Source: Rapana venosa
Taxonomy: Eukaryota > Mollusca > Gastropoda > Neogastropoda > Muricidae
DNA: 64,000 nucleotides
Assembly: GCA_028751875.1 (NCBI GenBank)
Contig: CM054134.1
Span: forward strand, 47,812,318 to 47,876,317
Direction: 5' to 3'
The notes beneath the pieces are model-generated. The model was given only the letters and a program-made list of their open reading frames with translations, ran no database searches and was not told where the DNA came from. Within the stretch, counting starts at the first letter, position 1. Each line of letters begins with the position of its first letter. This document shows positions 45,405 through 58,595 of this stretch, piece by piece. Position numbers and translations under genes: made by a program.

Positions 45405-46080
45405 ATGCCTAACGATGAAACCACACGCTGCATCTCAGAATGGGGAAGGTGTTGTTGTTTTTTACAAAACATTGTAGGAACAAGAAAGAGACTGTGCCCA
45501 CAGATGAACAATCTCCTGAGGATCTTTATTTTTTTCTACTTTTAAAGCTAGTATAGTGAGGAGACAGCCTTTTGTTTTCTTACGTGGCTTTTTGTGTGTG
45601 TTTTTCTTATGGATCTCGTGTTACCTGCAGAAGTTAAATTCATGTTCTGCAAGGACACGTGGGTGAACACCGGAGTTGTTGTCTGGGTTAAGCTAGGACT
45701 AGGGGTTTGTCCATTTCATGAAGTTGGTCGACTAGAGTCCAGTTGCGGTGCCTTTCCCAGCTGTGTTTCAAGAAACAGGCTGGATGGAGCCCCCCAGCCA
45801 GGAACCCCGGCTGTGAGGGTTTTTGACCTCCGGGGGGCTGGCAGTTCAAACCTGCAGCAACCCACCGTCTCTGCTCCTGTGGAGGAGACGTACGAGTAAC
45901 GACGGAACCACACGCTACTTTTCAGAATGGGCAAGTTTTGGTTACAGATGCTTGGAACAAGTAAGAGAACTTGTCACAGATCTGAATGGAATCATTCTCC
46001 CGCCGATTGTTTTTGCTTTTTTATTTATTCTTCTTTAAAAGCTAGTCTAGTGAGGAGACCTGCTCTTGTGTCTACGGGAT
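45405..46080 (+). repeat. Pair of local direct repeats, about 180 bp each
   Basis: 45405-45585 and 45900-46075 share accacacgct, ttcagaatggg or its equivalent, ggaacaag, aagctagtatagtgaggaga / aagctagtctagtgaggaga. The 310 bp between them hold an unrecognised GC-richer 101-codon frame (45594-45899). Confidence 0.7.
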
Positions 46081-47048
46081 GGGATGCTGCCAGCTGACTA
46101 GGATCTTCAATGGAGATTGAAGTGACAGTTTCGCTCGTAGTCAAGTGTCAACCCGGGATGGGCAAGAAAAAGGGGGGAAAAACCCAACATTTGTGTGTTT
46201 TTGATGGCCATGTATGTCCTTGGATGAGTGAAGAATTGTAGTTTTGTTGCTGGAAACTTAATGGGTTGATCATGTAAACCTTTCTATGAAATGTTTTTTT
46301 AATTTTTATTGAGACAAAAATTTGATTTTGCGAAAGCTGGGGGAAAAAACAGGATGATGATTTTTTTCCGCCCCAAAGTACTGGTGTGGTGTTACGTTTG
46401 TTGATGAGTGAGTGAATGTGAATAGGTACACGTCTCGTCGTTGCACACATTCACACACTACCCTTCTGTGACAAAATGGTATTTGAAAACACTTGAAAAT
46501 ATATGTTAAAAAAGACCGAAAACAGGAAGAACTAAGAAAAACATAAAACATTCGAGGGGAGGGGGTGGGATGTGATGTGATGGGGGTTGGGTTGGGTTGG
46601 GGGTGGATGCGGACTGTGAAGAGAGACGCGAGAAGCACCTACTCAGAGCAAAAACAAAAAGTCGAAAGAAAGAAAACGGAAACAATGGTGGTCCACGATT
46701 TACATACAGCTGAGCCCCCCTCTCCCTCCCCCCCAAAAAAAAAACAAAACCAAAAAAAACAACAAACAAACACCTCAAACCACACAAACAAAATAAAAAA
46801 GCAAACAAAAAACAACAAACAAACAAACACAACAAACCAGTTCCTTGAATTTCCCTGTCGGACTGGACTCACATCATAACTGCAACTTTGATTTTCGATC
46901 TCCTGTTAAAAACTCGGGTGTGGTCACCATGTGACTGTGGAGTAGTTCTGATTAGTACAGCGAGGTATTTGGTCCCCTCTCCACAATCTCCGTTGGGCAC
47001 AATCACTGTTCCCATGACCCAGTCACAAAACATTGTGCCTAAATAAGA

Positions 47049-47068
47049 TCCCCCCCCCCCCCCCCCCC
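47049..47068 (+). repeat. Poly-C tract
   Basis: C run of about 20 bp, 40 bp beyond the cyclase stop codon. Confidence 0.85.
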
Positions 47069-47110
47069 TGCACTGGCTTATCTGATATTCGTTTATCCTG
47101 GGAATGCAGG

Positions 47111-48209
47111 TCACAAAATAGTACAGAATTTTTTGGGCAGATATTTTTCGAAGAAGGAGCCACTTAATTCACTGCTTTCCTCGCAGGGGCCAAAGGGCAA
47201 GAGGCTGACTTGCTGCGTGGTGTAGGGGTCCATCCTCTTTGGCTTGGCCGTATGTCGCTTGGTCTTCAGGAAAGGTGACGGCTCGATCCTTTTCAGTACA
47301 GAATGCCGTCGACGCTTGGAGACAGACTGGACAATTAAGTGACTGATTGAGCCCCTTTCTGGGGGTGGCACTTTGGGAGCCAGCTCCCTGGGACTCTCCT
47401 TCTTGACGACTTCCTGCTGTTTTACAGGAATGGGCTGGACGACAACCTTCTTCTCCTGGATGGCTTGGCTGGTGTTTTCGTTTTTCTCTGGCTCCTGGAC
47501 GTCTTTAAAAGCAGACTGTGGTGGAGGACAAAGGTTCCAAGTGGCCGTGTAGTGCTCAGGAGGCTGATTAGGCGACGGTGGTGGTGGTGTCGCCACTTTG
47601 TTCTTGGGAATGGGGGACTCGCTTTTAACTGGAATGGCCGGCTTCTGACCAATCTGACCCAGCAGATTCTGCCAGGTCAAGGAGGGCCGACTTCTGACCT
47701 TGCCGACCCGGTTATCCACGATGTTGATGGTGGTGGGAGGCTTGGAGGGCAGAGCCCGCTTGACGACCTTCCTCCGCGAAGGGCTGGTCTCTGCCTCTGG
47801 ATCCAGTACATCAGGTAGGGAGGAGAAATTATCGTCTGGCTGGTAAAGATCTCTATCCAGAGTGCCCACCAGGAAGTAGGTCACCATCTTCCCCTTGCCC
47901 TTGATGTCGATCTCACCTCGACTCTTGAAGACATAGCCGTGGCTGTACAGTTTTCTGCATCAAAACAACCCACGTCACATGACTCAACACAACACACATC
48001 CACACATCCGCTGATCAGAACCCACCACACATCCGGTAGACAGTCATCTCAACAAGTACATAATCTGGACTGAAGAGTCATATCTTAAGGGCCGCAATAA
48101 AAAGATTTGGTTGTTGTTGTTGTTGTTGTTGTTGTTTTAAATAAGGGAGACCTTTAGAGCGTTACCGGAATAAGAACAAGATGAACAGCCTTCCAGATGT
48201 TAAAACAAT

Positions 48210-48253
<44 letters not shown>

Positions 48254-48439
48254 GGTGGTGGTGGTGGTGGTGATGATGATAATAATAATAATAATTATTA
48301 TTATTGATATTAATATTATTATTATTTATATAGCGCTATATCTTGCAAAGTCAAATCAAAGCGTTTGCATTCAACCTATTCTTACAGTCCTGCCACTAGT
48401 AGTAATAATACATCAAGAAGAATGTTGTCATGATACTAC

Positions 48440-48486
<47 letters not shown>

Positions 48487-51159
48487 ACTACTACTACTAC
48501 CACTGCCACTACTACTACTACTACTACTACTGCTACTACCACTACTACTACTGCTTCTACTACTGCTGCTACTACCACTGCTACTACTACTACTACTGAT
48601 ACTGCTTCTACTACTGCTGCTACTACTACCACTACTACTACTACTGATACTGCTTCTACTACTGCTACTACTACCACTACTTGAGGCAGCTACACAGTGC
48701 ACATCTTCAGAAGACTGCTTTACGTGTTCTGTAGAACTACCACAACATTCCGTCCGCTGTTTCCCTCTTTTCCAGCTCCTCTTTCCTGCGCCAGCCCCCC
48801 CCCCCCCCCTCTCCCCCTCCTCCAAAGAGAGACAGACACAAACACTTCCATCCCCATCTCTATCTCTGTCACCACTCCCAGTTCTTGTGTACACATTAGA
48901 TCAGAGTTTATAAGCTAAGACACTGTAATGAATAATACTCTATATGTACATGTCTATGGATGTAGGAAATATGATATTATGTGGTCAGATTTTAATGCAC
49001 AGCCCAGTTACACCAATATCACTGACACTAGGACAGATAAAAGAACAACTACGTTATTTATCACAGAGATGAACAGTTCATCACTCATATTTCAGCATAT
49101 GGACAAACTTGTACACAGCACCAAACGAGGTGTTTGCACTAATGTTGATAGCACATACTTTCAAACAGCACGAGACAAATACATTATGCACCAATTTTGA
49201 CAGCATACTATGCTATACAGGTTACACGATAGGTTTGTCATACAAATCAAACAGGTGACACGAAAAGTCTGTCATACAAATCATGCAGATTCACTCCAGA
49301 GTTGTCATCTTCTCAGATGCACTGTCTGTGCATTTGACCATTGAAAACTCACAGAACAAGGAACTTAACGCCCTCGCCTCTACTCTTGTTGCCCTGCAGC
49401 AGTCCTCTGAGCATATAGCCATCCAGTGGGTTCCTTCACACTGCAGCATCCATGGCAACGAGGAATCTGACCTACTGGCAAAGGTAGGGGGTCAGATACC
49501 TCAAGAGAAGCAGGAGGTGACATATGAAGAGGCAAAGACAACTGTGAAGGAAAAACAAAAGAGAAGATGGCTTCAGCAGCAACTAAATTTCAACATTAAG
49601 GATGACTACTACTTCCTCCTCCCCAGAGAAGACCAAGTAACCATTGTGAGGCGGAGGACTGGACACTGCACTCAGACATCACATGTTTACAAAGTTCCAC
49701 GTTGGTGATTCTGAAGCGTGCCCCTGTGGCACTTCTCCCATGACAGTGGAGCACTTCCTCCAGACCTGTTCAACACACCAAAACCTGAGGGCCGATATCT
49801 GGCCTTCTGACCTGCCGACGAGGGACAACTCTTTGGAACCCAGGAGGACCTTCAGCGCACGGCAGCATTTGTCAGGGCCTCAGAAGTTGCTGTCTGAGTA
49901 TTCGACGAAGAAGATACAGATGACACAATAGGTCTGTCATACAAAGCATACAGATGGCTCGACAGGTCTTTCACACAAATATTAATGTATAAACTATGTT
50001 TGACCACACAATCAGTATAAAAACACAGAAAAGAAATTGGTGGAGGGGGAAGGGGGGGGGGAGGAGTGTTACTTACTCAAAGGTGATCTCACTGACTTGA
50101 ATTCGTCCAGGGATTCCATTGCTCTCCATTCGCGAGGCTGTGTTGACGGTGTCCCCATAGATGTCAAAACGGGGTTTCTTTTTGCCTATCACCCCAGCCA
50201 CCACTGCCCCGGAATGTAACCCCACCCGTATCTGCACAGAAAAGAGGGAACATGATCCTTACATTGTATATTGTATTGTATTGTATTGTATTGTATTGTA
50301 TTGCATACCATTTTCAGTCACGGCAGATTTCTCTGCGTAAAATTCGGGCTGCTCTCCCAGGGAAGAGCGCGGAGCCACAAGAACAGCGTCACCATTATAT
50401 TTTTTTCCTGTCTACAACTGCATTTGTTTCCCTTTCAGAGGGGGGGAGGGGGAGGGGCGGGGGGGGGGGGGATTCTACAGAATTTTGCCAGGGACAACTC
50501 CCGTGTTGCTGTGTGATCTTCTACATGCGCTAAATAATTATGTGTAACACACGGGACCTCGGTTTATCGTTTCATCCGAAAGACTAGCACCCAAACCACC
50601 ACTCACATTCTAGCGAATGTTGAAAAGTGTCTGGCTCAAACGGGGATCGAACCACCACACGCTTGGAACCCGGACTTTTCGCTTTCTAGGCAGGTGCTTT
50701 ACCTCTAGAACACCGATCCACTTCACTGGATGGTACATTGCCACTTCAGCCCTAAATAGTTGTTCTGTTCTTCTTCCTTAACGGGAACATGACCTTTACA
50801 TTTCACTGGGTAATATATTGTCACTTCAGCCTTAAACAGTTTCTTGTTCTCCCTTAAAGCTATTTCGTGAGTTAAAAAAATAAGCACTCTGAAGAATACT
50901 GTCTGTTTGTGTGACTGTCTGTTTGTGTGACTGTCTGTCTGTCTATCTGTATGTCTGTCTGTCTGTCTGTCAGTGCGGTGCAGTGACCTGTAGAGGCAGT
51001 CCAGTGGCCGGTGAGGGGACGTTGCTGGCTTCCTCCAACATGTCCATGGCAAAATCTGCCATGCGTTCTGCGTGGTCCTCCTGAAACTCTGGTACCCCCG
51101 TCACCGCCATGTAAGCGTCTCCTATCGTCTCCACCTGTCACATCATTATCATCATCATC

Positions 51160-51191
<32 letters not shown>

Positions 51192-52321
51192 CACCATCAT
51201 CATCGTCGTCATCGTCATCGTCAACACACCACCATGTAGGCGTCTCCTACCGCTTCCATCTGTCATCATCATCAACACACACCATCTCCACCATGGCCGC
51301 CACAATCATCATGCCGGAGCCTAAGAGTATCTCCACTGGTCTGCACTAGCATTACCAACACACTACACCATCATCACCTCTACCCTCCCCCCACAACCAC
51401 CACCACCACCATCATCATCATCCAGACATCATCATCATACAGACAGGCAGGCAGGCAGGCAGACAGACAGACAGACAGACAGACAAAACAGCTCGGACTG
51501 TCAAAGGAAAAACTGTAGGTGTGTGTGAGGATGACAGTGCTGCACTACAGGTAGTATAGGAGAGGGGAGGAGGGAACAGTGGTGAGAGCATGCAACTCGA
51601 GATCTGCAGGGCCTGGGTTCGAGTCCTCTGAAGCTGACACTGGTTCTGGCTGTCTGCATTCCCTATGTAGGTCCTTCACATAGAACTATAATGTTAACGT
51701 CCTGTGTGCGAAGACACGCATAGCATCGCAGGTACACATAAGAAGCCCGTCTCTACTGCCTAAAATAGTTGGCCAGGTAGGATACAAGCATATCCAGCAT
51801 GCAATCTACATCCTCAAAAGGGATGGACTCCACCAGCTTCAGCCTTGCCCGGGTACTGACTGTTTTTTACGGCCAGGCGCCCCAATGACTCTTTAACAGA
51901 AGGACTGATTTTTAAATCAGATATTATGCTGCGTCTTGCACACAGGTTTTCAGGATACAGTCTCATCCAAAGGGCTTGTAGTGGAAAGGAGCCAAGAAGT
52001 CTCAAAAGCTGGATCGCTTCTACATCATCATCATCATTATATCATGTTCATCACCACTGACCAATCCTGTAAAATCGGAATGCAGCTACCTTCATGGTGG
52101 GCCAAAACGGTCCGGTGTGCAAAAATCTCACCATTGGTAAACCTCGGAGCTCTAGCCGAGGAACGACAATAAAAAAAAAAAGTCACTAATGACCATCATG
52201 CAAGGGAAGAAGCAGGCTGCCCTCAAAACAGACGGCATAGTTGGAGACCCCAAACCTTCATCATCAGAGTTCACAAGCCTGATGCTATGCTATCACCACT
52301 GTTAGCCATCTGCTCCATGGG

Positions 52322-52353
<32 letters not shown>

Positions 52354-53029
52354 CTTACCTTGTAGACGTCGTGGGCCTCTGTGTGGGTGTCGAAGCGGTG
52401 GTACATGTCGTTGAGCATGTTGACCACCTGGTCTGCCTGGCACTGGCCTGTGATGTCCGTGAAGGTGACGATGTCGCTGAAGAGGACCGTGCACATGTCG
52501 TACTTTTCTGTCACAGCAACAACACAGCCAGCCGTGCTCTACAGTGCAGGTAAACGCACCGTGGCCTACAATGCCACAAGTACGGGTCCCATCGCCCCCC
52601 CCCCCCCCCCGTTTGTGCCTAAACTACCACCCCCTACCCTCCCCTCCCCCCACTATTATCAACTAGACCTTGTGTTAGTGGTGTGGGGTGCTAGTCTTTT
52701 GGATGAAACGAAAAACCGAGGTCCAGTGTGCAACTTAACTTCAGTGCCTGTTTAAAGAACCTGTGGCAACCAGAGAGTTGTCCCTGGCAAAATCCGGTAG
52801 GAAAAAATGATGTGGTAGGAAAACGAATACGCGTGCAAACAGCTTTTTCCCCCCTCGTTTTTTTTCTCTTTTAAAATGGGTGGCGCTGCTCTTGTAGTGA
52901 CGCGCTCTCCCCGTGGAGAGCAGCCCGAATTTCATGCAGAGAAATCTGCTGTGGTTGAAAGTGAGAAATCTGCTGTGGTTGAAAGTGGGATTGTTGTTGT
53001 TGTTGGGTTGGTGGTGGTGGTGTGGTGGT

Positions 53030-53082
<53 letters not shown>

Positions 53083-55568
53083 CAGGGTGGGTTTTTCTTC
53101 GTTCCTCGGCTAGAGCTCCGAGGTTTACCATTTATTTTCCGTATGCGACCAGTTTTGCCCACCATTAAGGTAGCGGCTTTCCGACTTCGGGGATGACGTC
53201 TGAACACGACACCAGTGTGCATGCATTTTCGAAATTTTTTCATCTGTTCCTACCAGCACATACTCTCCCGAAAGGTGGAACGGGTTTTGACGAGTTCGCA
53301 AGACATTTTGCATGAGTTCGTACATTGGACCTCGGCTCATCGTCTCATCTTTCAGGGGAATGAAGTCGGCATTGATGTCAACTCCAGGGAAAAATCTTTT
53401 CGAACGGGCATCTCAGTGACGGCTCAAACTCGTGCCCTCAGATGGCGAGCCCAACGCTCTCCCACTTCAGCTTAGGATGCATGCTGGGTATGTCCATATT
53501 TTTGAAAGCCACCGGACTGCTTTTATAGCTAACGGTATTTTCAAACTCGCATCATATTTGATTTCGTGCATGCGTTTGCACACTATAACTTTTGAATTGA
53601 AACCCCCCCCTTTTCTCCCCCCTTCCTTTCTATTGTAGACAAAAGTGTTTGGCTTGGTTAAACTTCATGGTTGTGTTGACCTAAAGATGGATTAAGGTTT
53701 CCTTGTAGCTGAGGAGAGTGTCAGAACGCTGTCTGGGCAACTCTTGTCCATCCCTATACCTCTAGCTGGTTGGAGTTGCAGCATGGGTCTTTGTGAAGAA
53801 AAAGAGTCCAACAGTCTGCTCCTTCAGGGTCACCTTATCTCAAGTGGCCAGCTTGGTGGGGTGGAGAAGTGTAAGTTAAAGAGGTGGGGCAGGGTCTCCT
53901 TGGTATTTCCTCTGTCCCTTGTTGAAGGCCGCCCTGAGAGGATGTCAACCACCCCTAAGTCATCAAGTCCCAAGGACGATGTTGGTTACCTGGAACCAGT
54001 TAAGCCCTATAATGGCCAAACTGTCTGATTGTGGCTTTGTGGTTGGAGTGGGGCAGTCTGGCATAAACACTTCACGTGGTTAATGATGGTGTAACCACCC
54101 AGACCATACCCCAACATTGGAAAGGCTTCATGAAGTTAACCCCCTCTTCATCCTACCCCCTGCTTCATCCCCACTTCTTCCTGCTTGTGGTGTAGCTAGA
54201 CTATTGATGATTTAAGTTTCTAAAAATTTTGTTTGTTAGCTGACTTCAAAGTGCATTTAGGATTGGTAAATCACGCCCTCCAAATCTATACACTGGTCAG
54301 CTAGAATTGACCTTTTGGGGAGCCTATCACTCCTCCCACCCTACCCTGCACAACTAACTCAGAATTGTATAAATAAAGGGGTCTATCAGGCTCTTTAGAC
54401 CATCTAGCCTTCTCCTGCACCAGCATCTTTGAATACGACTGGACACTGCGTGGGTTGTGCGTTTTTTTGGTATTAGGCAAATAAAACTGCAACCACTGGA
54501 CCCTGCCTGGTACAAGAGTGATGGTGTTGTGCTGAAAGAGAACCACCTATCCCTTGCACCTTGCAACACGTACAAACACGAAAGCAACAGAGGCACAGAC
54601 AGGCAGCTCTGCCCTTTCATTAAGCTAACATGGGGAAGACAGTAAAAACAACAACAACAACAACAAACCCAAACAAACAAACAAAAAAACAAACATTCCA
54701 ACTTTAGTTCACCACACACCACTGCCGAGATTCAAAGCCATGAAGCCACCCCCCCCCCCTCCCCCCCCCCCCCCCCCCCCCCCCCCCCCGCCAAAAAAAA
54801 AGAAAGAGAGAGAAAAGCATAAGAGAGCGCACTCGGAACTACTACAAACAAGCCAGAGGGATGGAGATGGAGATGGTGATGGTGATGGTGACCTGATCTG
54901 ACCTGACCTGACCTGCTTTGACACGGCCGTAGAGGGTGAGCTGCATGGCCACTTTGCGGGGCATCATCTCATGCAGCAGCTCCTCAGTCTTGTGTTTCTC
55001 AGCCTCCAGGGCTTCAGACAACCTCTTCAGCTCGCTCGTGGTCTCGTCCAGGCGCTTTCTGAAACAAGGCCCCATGGCAGATATGTATTTTTTATTTATT
55101 TATTTATTTATTTATTCTTTTATATCGAGGATAATGGAATAAGCACTCATGTGCTTTTTTTACATCCAGTCCCCGTGTGTATGCGGTTTTGTAAATTCTG
55201 TCATCTGTTCCCACCGGTACACAATGGCCTACTCTTACGAAAAGCGGAACAGGATTTAACGTGTGCGCAAGATGTTCTGCGTGCGTTCGCACACACGGGG
55301 CCTGGGTTTATAGTCTCATCCGAAGGATGTAGGCAGGCTATGCCGTGTCGTGTCGTGTCGTGTGTGTGTATCGTGCCGTGTCGTGTCGTGTCGTGTCGTG
55401 TGTGTGTGTGTGTGTGTGTGTAGTGGTGTGTGTGTGTGTGTGGTGTGTGTGTGTGTGTGTGTGTGTTGTATCGTGCGTGTCGTGTCGTGTCGTGTCGTGT
55501 TGTGTGTGTGTGTGTGTTGTGTGTGTGTGTGTTTTGTATCGTGTCGTGTCGTGTCGTGTCGTGTTGTG

Positions 55569-55627
<59 letters not shown>

Positions 55628-55634
55628 GTGTCGT

Positions 55635-55683
<49 letters not shown>

Positions 55684-55711
55684 CGTGTGTGTCGTGTTGT
55701 GTGTGTGTGTG

Positions 55712-55749
<38 letters not shown>

Positions 55750-55807
55750 GTGTGGTGTGGTGTGTGTGTGTGGTGTGTGGGTGTGTGTGTGTGTGTGTGT
55801 GTGGTCG

Positions 55808-55841
<34 letters not shown>

Positions 55842-56040
55842 GTATCGTGTCGTGTCGTGTGTGTGTGTGTGTGTGTGTGCGTGCGTGCGTTGCGCGCGTT
55901 GTGGTGTGGGTGTGTGAGTGTGTGTTGTGTGTGTGTGTGTGTGTGTGTGTACAGGCAACATACCTAGCAAGGGCCACAATGCGCCCACAGCATAGGCACG
56001 CGCGCAGGGGCGCATACACACACGCGCGCGCGCGCGCGCA

Positions 56041-56072
<32 letters not shown>

Positions 56073-56785
56073 AGTGCTTATTCATTATCCTGGAAATAAA
56101 AAAGAAGTTTTGGCCTAGGCCAAAAGCTGTGTCAGTTCTTGATGTCAGCCAATTGCCAAGGCCTACACTAAAACGTTGTTCTGTTGTAAAATGTTGTGTT
56201 GAGATTGTCTTCAGCTATGACAAGCTCTTAACATAACAACCTGCACTCTCCTTTAAAGGAGAAAAGAAGTCGGAGTATGGCTGCCTATATGGCGAGGTAC
56301 TCGAAAAACAATCAAACACGCAAAAACTTCTCCTTCAGTGTGGCATTTTCAGTCTCACGGTGATTCCCCAGGTGGGATGAGTGGGTCAGAGGGCACATTC
56401 TGGGTGATCCTCCGGGGTCAAGTTAAGCTGGGGAATGCACAACAACAACAACAACAACAACGACAACAACGACAAGAGTTAACAACAACAACAACAACGA
56501 CGACAACGACAACAAGAGTTTGATCTGATGTTTGGAATTCCCCCCATCTCCACTCACGCCACGTCGATCTCGGCAATGCGCTGCTGGTTGAGCAGGACCA
56601 ACTCCCGGGTGCAGTCGTAGAGAGGGATGTCGGCCATGGAGACGTTCATGTCCCTGAAGTCGTTCCAGGACAGCAGGTGAGGGGAGCCCACGTACAGCAG
56701 GCAGCTGCACCTCGGCAGCCATATGAACTGACCTGCACCGCGTACACCACGCAGACAGACAGACAGACAGATAGACAGAGGAGAG

Positions 56786-56835
<50 letters not shown>

Positions 56836-56881
56836 AGTTGTGTGTGACGTGTACAGATAAAGGGTCACAGCAGAGAATTGT

Positions 56882-56916
<35 letters not shown>

Positions 56917-57164
56917 ACACAATTGACACAATTGACACAATTTTATTGCTATTTAGCAATCAAGCCATATAGCGCTGCGGCGCGGTAACAACGATATCGA
57001 ACGCGACGCGATTACAATGACATGGAAACCATGGCAGTGGTGGTATGTACATCAAGATTCGATACATTATTGTCTGTGTCTCAAGTGTCTCAATTTTCAA
57101 ACCAGCCTTTCCTTTTCCAGTCTACAGCCAGGGAAGTCAGCCCATGTAAGACCGGATCAGGTCC

Positions 57165-57240
<76 letters not shown>

Positions 57241-57264
57241 GTGGTGTGTGTGTGGTGTGTTTGT

Positions 57265-57296
<32 letters not shown>

Positions 57297-57553
57297 AGTG
57301 GGGGGGAGGGTGTTGTGTGATGTGTATGTGAGTGGGGTTGGGGGCGGGGCGGGGAGAGGGATGTTGTGGTGTGTGTATATGTGTGTTGGGGCGTTGTGTG
57401 TGTGTGTATGTGTATGTGTGTGTGTGTGTGTGTTGTGTGTTGGAGGGGGGGTGGGTGTTCCGTTGTGTGTGTGTGTGTATGTGTTGTGGTGTGTGTGTTT
57501 GTGTGTTGTGTTGTGTTGTGTGTGTTGTGGTGTGTGTGTTTGTGTGTGTTGTG

Positions 57554-57636
<83 letters not shown>

Positions 57637-58554
57637 GTTCTTCAGTTTAACGTCTGTCCACTAATTAGTGATATCAGACAGGAAAGTGTGAGTTTGTGCG
57701 TGAGTGTGTGTGTGTGGGTGGGGGGGGGGGGAAGGGAGGGGGGTTATGGCTAGGTTGGAGTGTAGGTAAGGATAAGGTAAAGGAGTCCCATAACCTATAA
57801 GGTCGTAGGGGAGTGAGTCGTCAGAGACCTCACTTCTCTAGGGCCAGCATATTGAGGGCGGCGCCCATCTCCTCTCCCTCGCTGCTTTACCTTCCCTGAC
57901 CCTAAAGAGGACAGGTACCCATTTACAGCTGGGTGAACTGGGGGAACTGTACTGAAGCCAAGGCGCGCAAACGGTCACCCATCCAACTGGTAACCACGCT
58001 CGACGCTGCTTAACTTGGCTGGGGGAAAGCGAGTGCTCTGACCACTGAGCTATCCCGTCCCCTGGGTTGGAGTGTGCACATAGCTAATTATCGGCATTAA
58101 ACAACTATAAGAAACACCAACTAAAAAAATAAATAAGAAAGTTGAAGGGGAAAAAATGACAGCTTCAAAACTAACTTTGTGTGTTGTGGTGTGTTTATGT
58201 GTTTATTTTATTTTATTTACTTTATTCTTTTATATCGAGGATAATGGAATAAGCACTAAAGTGCTTTTTTCATCCAGTCCCCGTGTGCATGCACTTCTGT
58301 CAATGTTGTCATCTGTTCCCACTGGTACACAATAGCCTACTCTTTCGAAAAGCGGAACAGGATTTAACGCGTGCGCAAGATGTTCTGCGTCCGTTCGCAC
58401 ACGGGACCTCGGTTTATAGTCTCATCCGAAGGACTTTTGGGGAGAGTGGAGTCTGCACTGATGTTAACTCCAGGGGAAAATATCCCCTTGATCGGGAATC
58501 GAACCCGGGTCGTCAGATTGCGAGCGCAATGTTTTAACCACTAGGCTTTCCCGT

Positions 58555-58595
<41 letters not shown>

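Larger units (their letters stand above)
41191..47110. other. Intergenic region between GSTO2 and the cyclase, SINE-rich
   Basis: No gene recognised. Contents listed separately: SINE-C, A', B, repeat E, (GA)n, a TTTGG array, GACA repeats and a local direct repeat. 46150-47110 is largely unique, GT- and A-rich, with a 20-bp C run at 47049-47068. The cyclase 3' UTR lies at its right end. Confidence 0.5.

Noticed and set aside
45594..45899. Possible small gene
   Set aside because: 101 codons, no recognised domain, no splice or neighbour support; kept only as part of a repeat-flanked block.
46565..46879. Frames on both strands around A-rich and GGG-rich DNA
   Set aside because: Low-complexity composition (poly-A/AAC), both strands open; no domain.
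48396..48913. Frames of poly-Ala, poly-Ser, poly-Leu or poly-Val, also at 60494-60805
   Set aside because: Trinucleotide arrays translated in all frames; they lie in cyclase introns.
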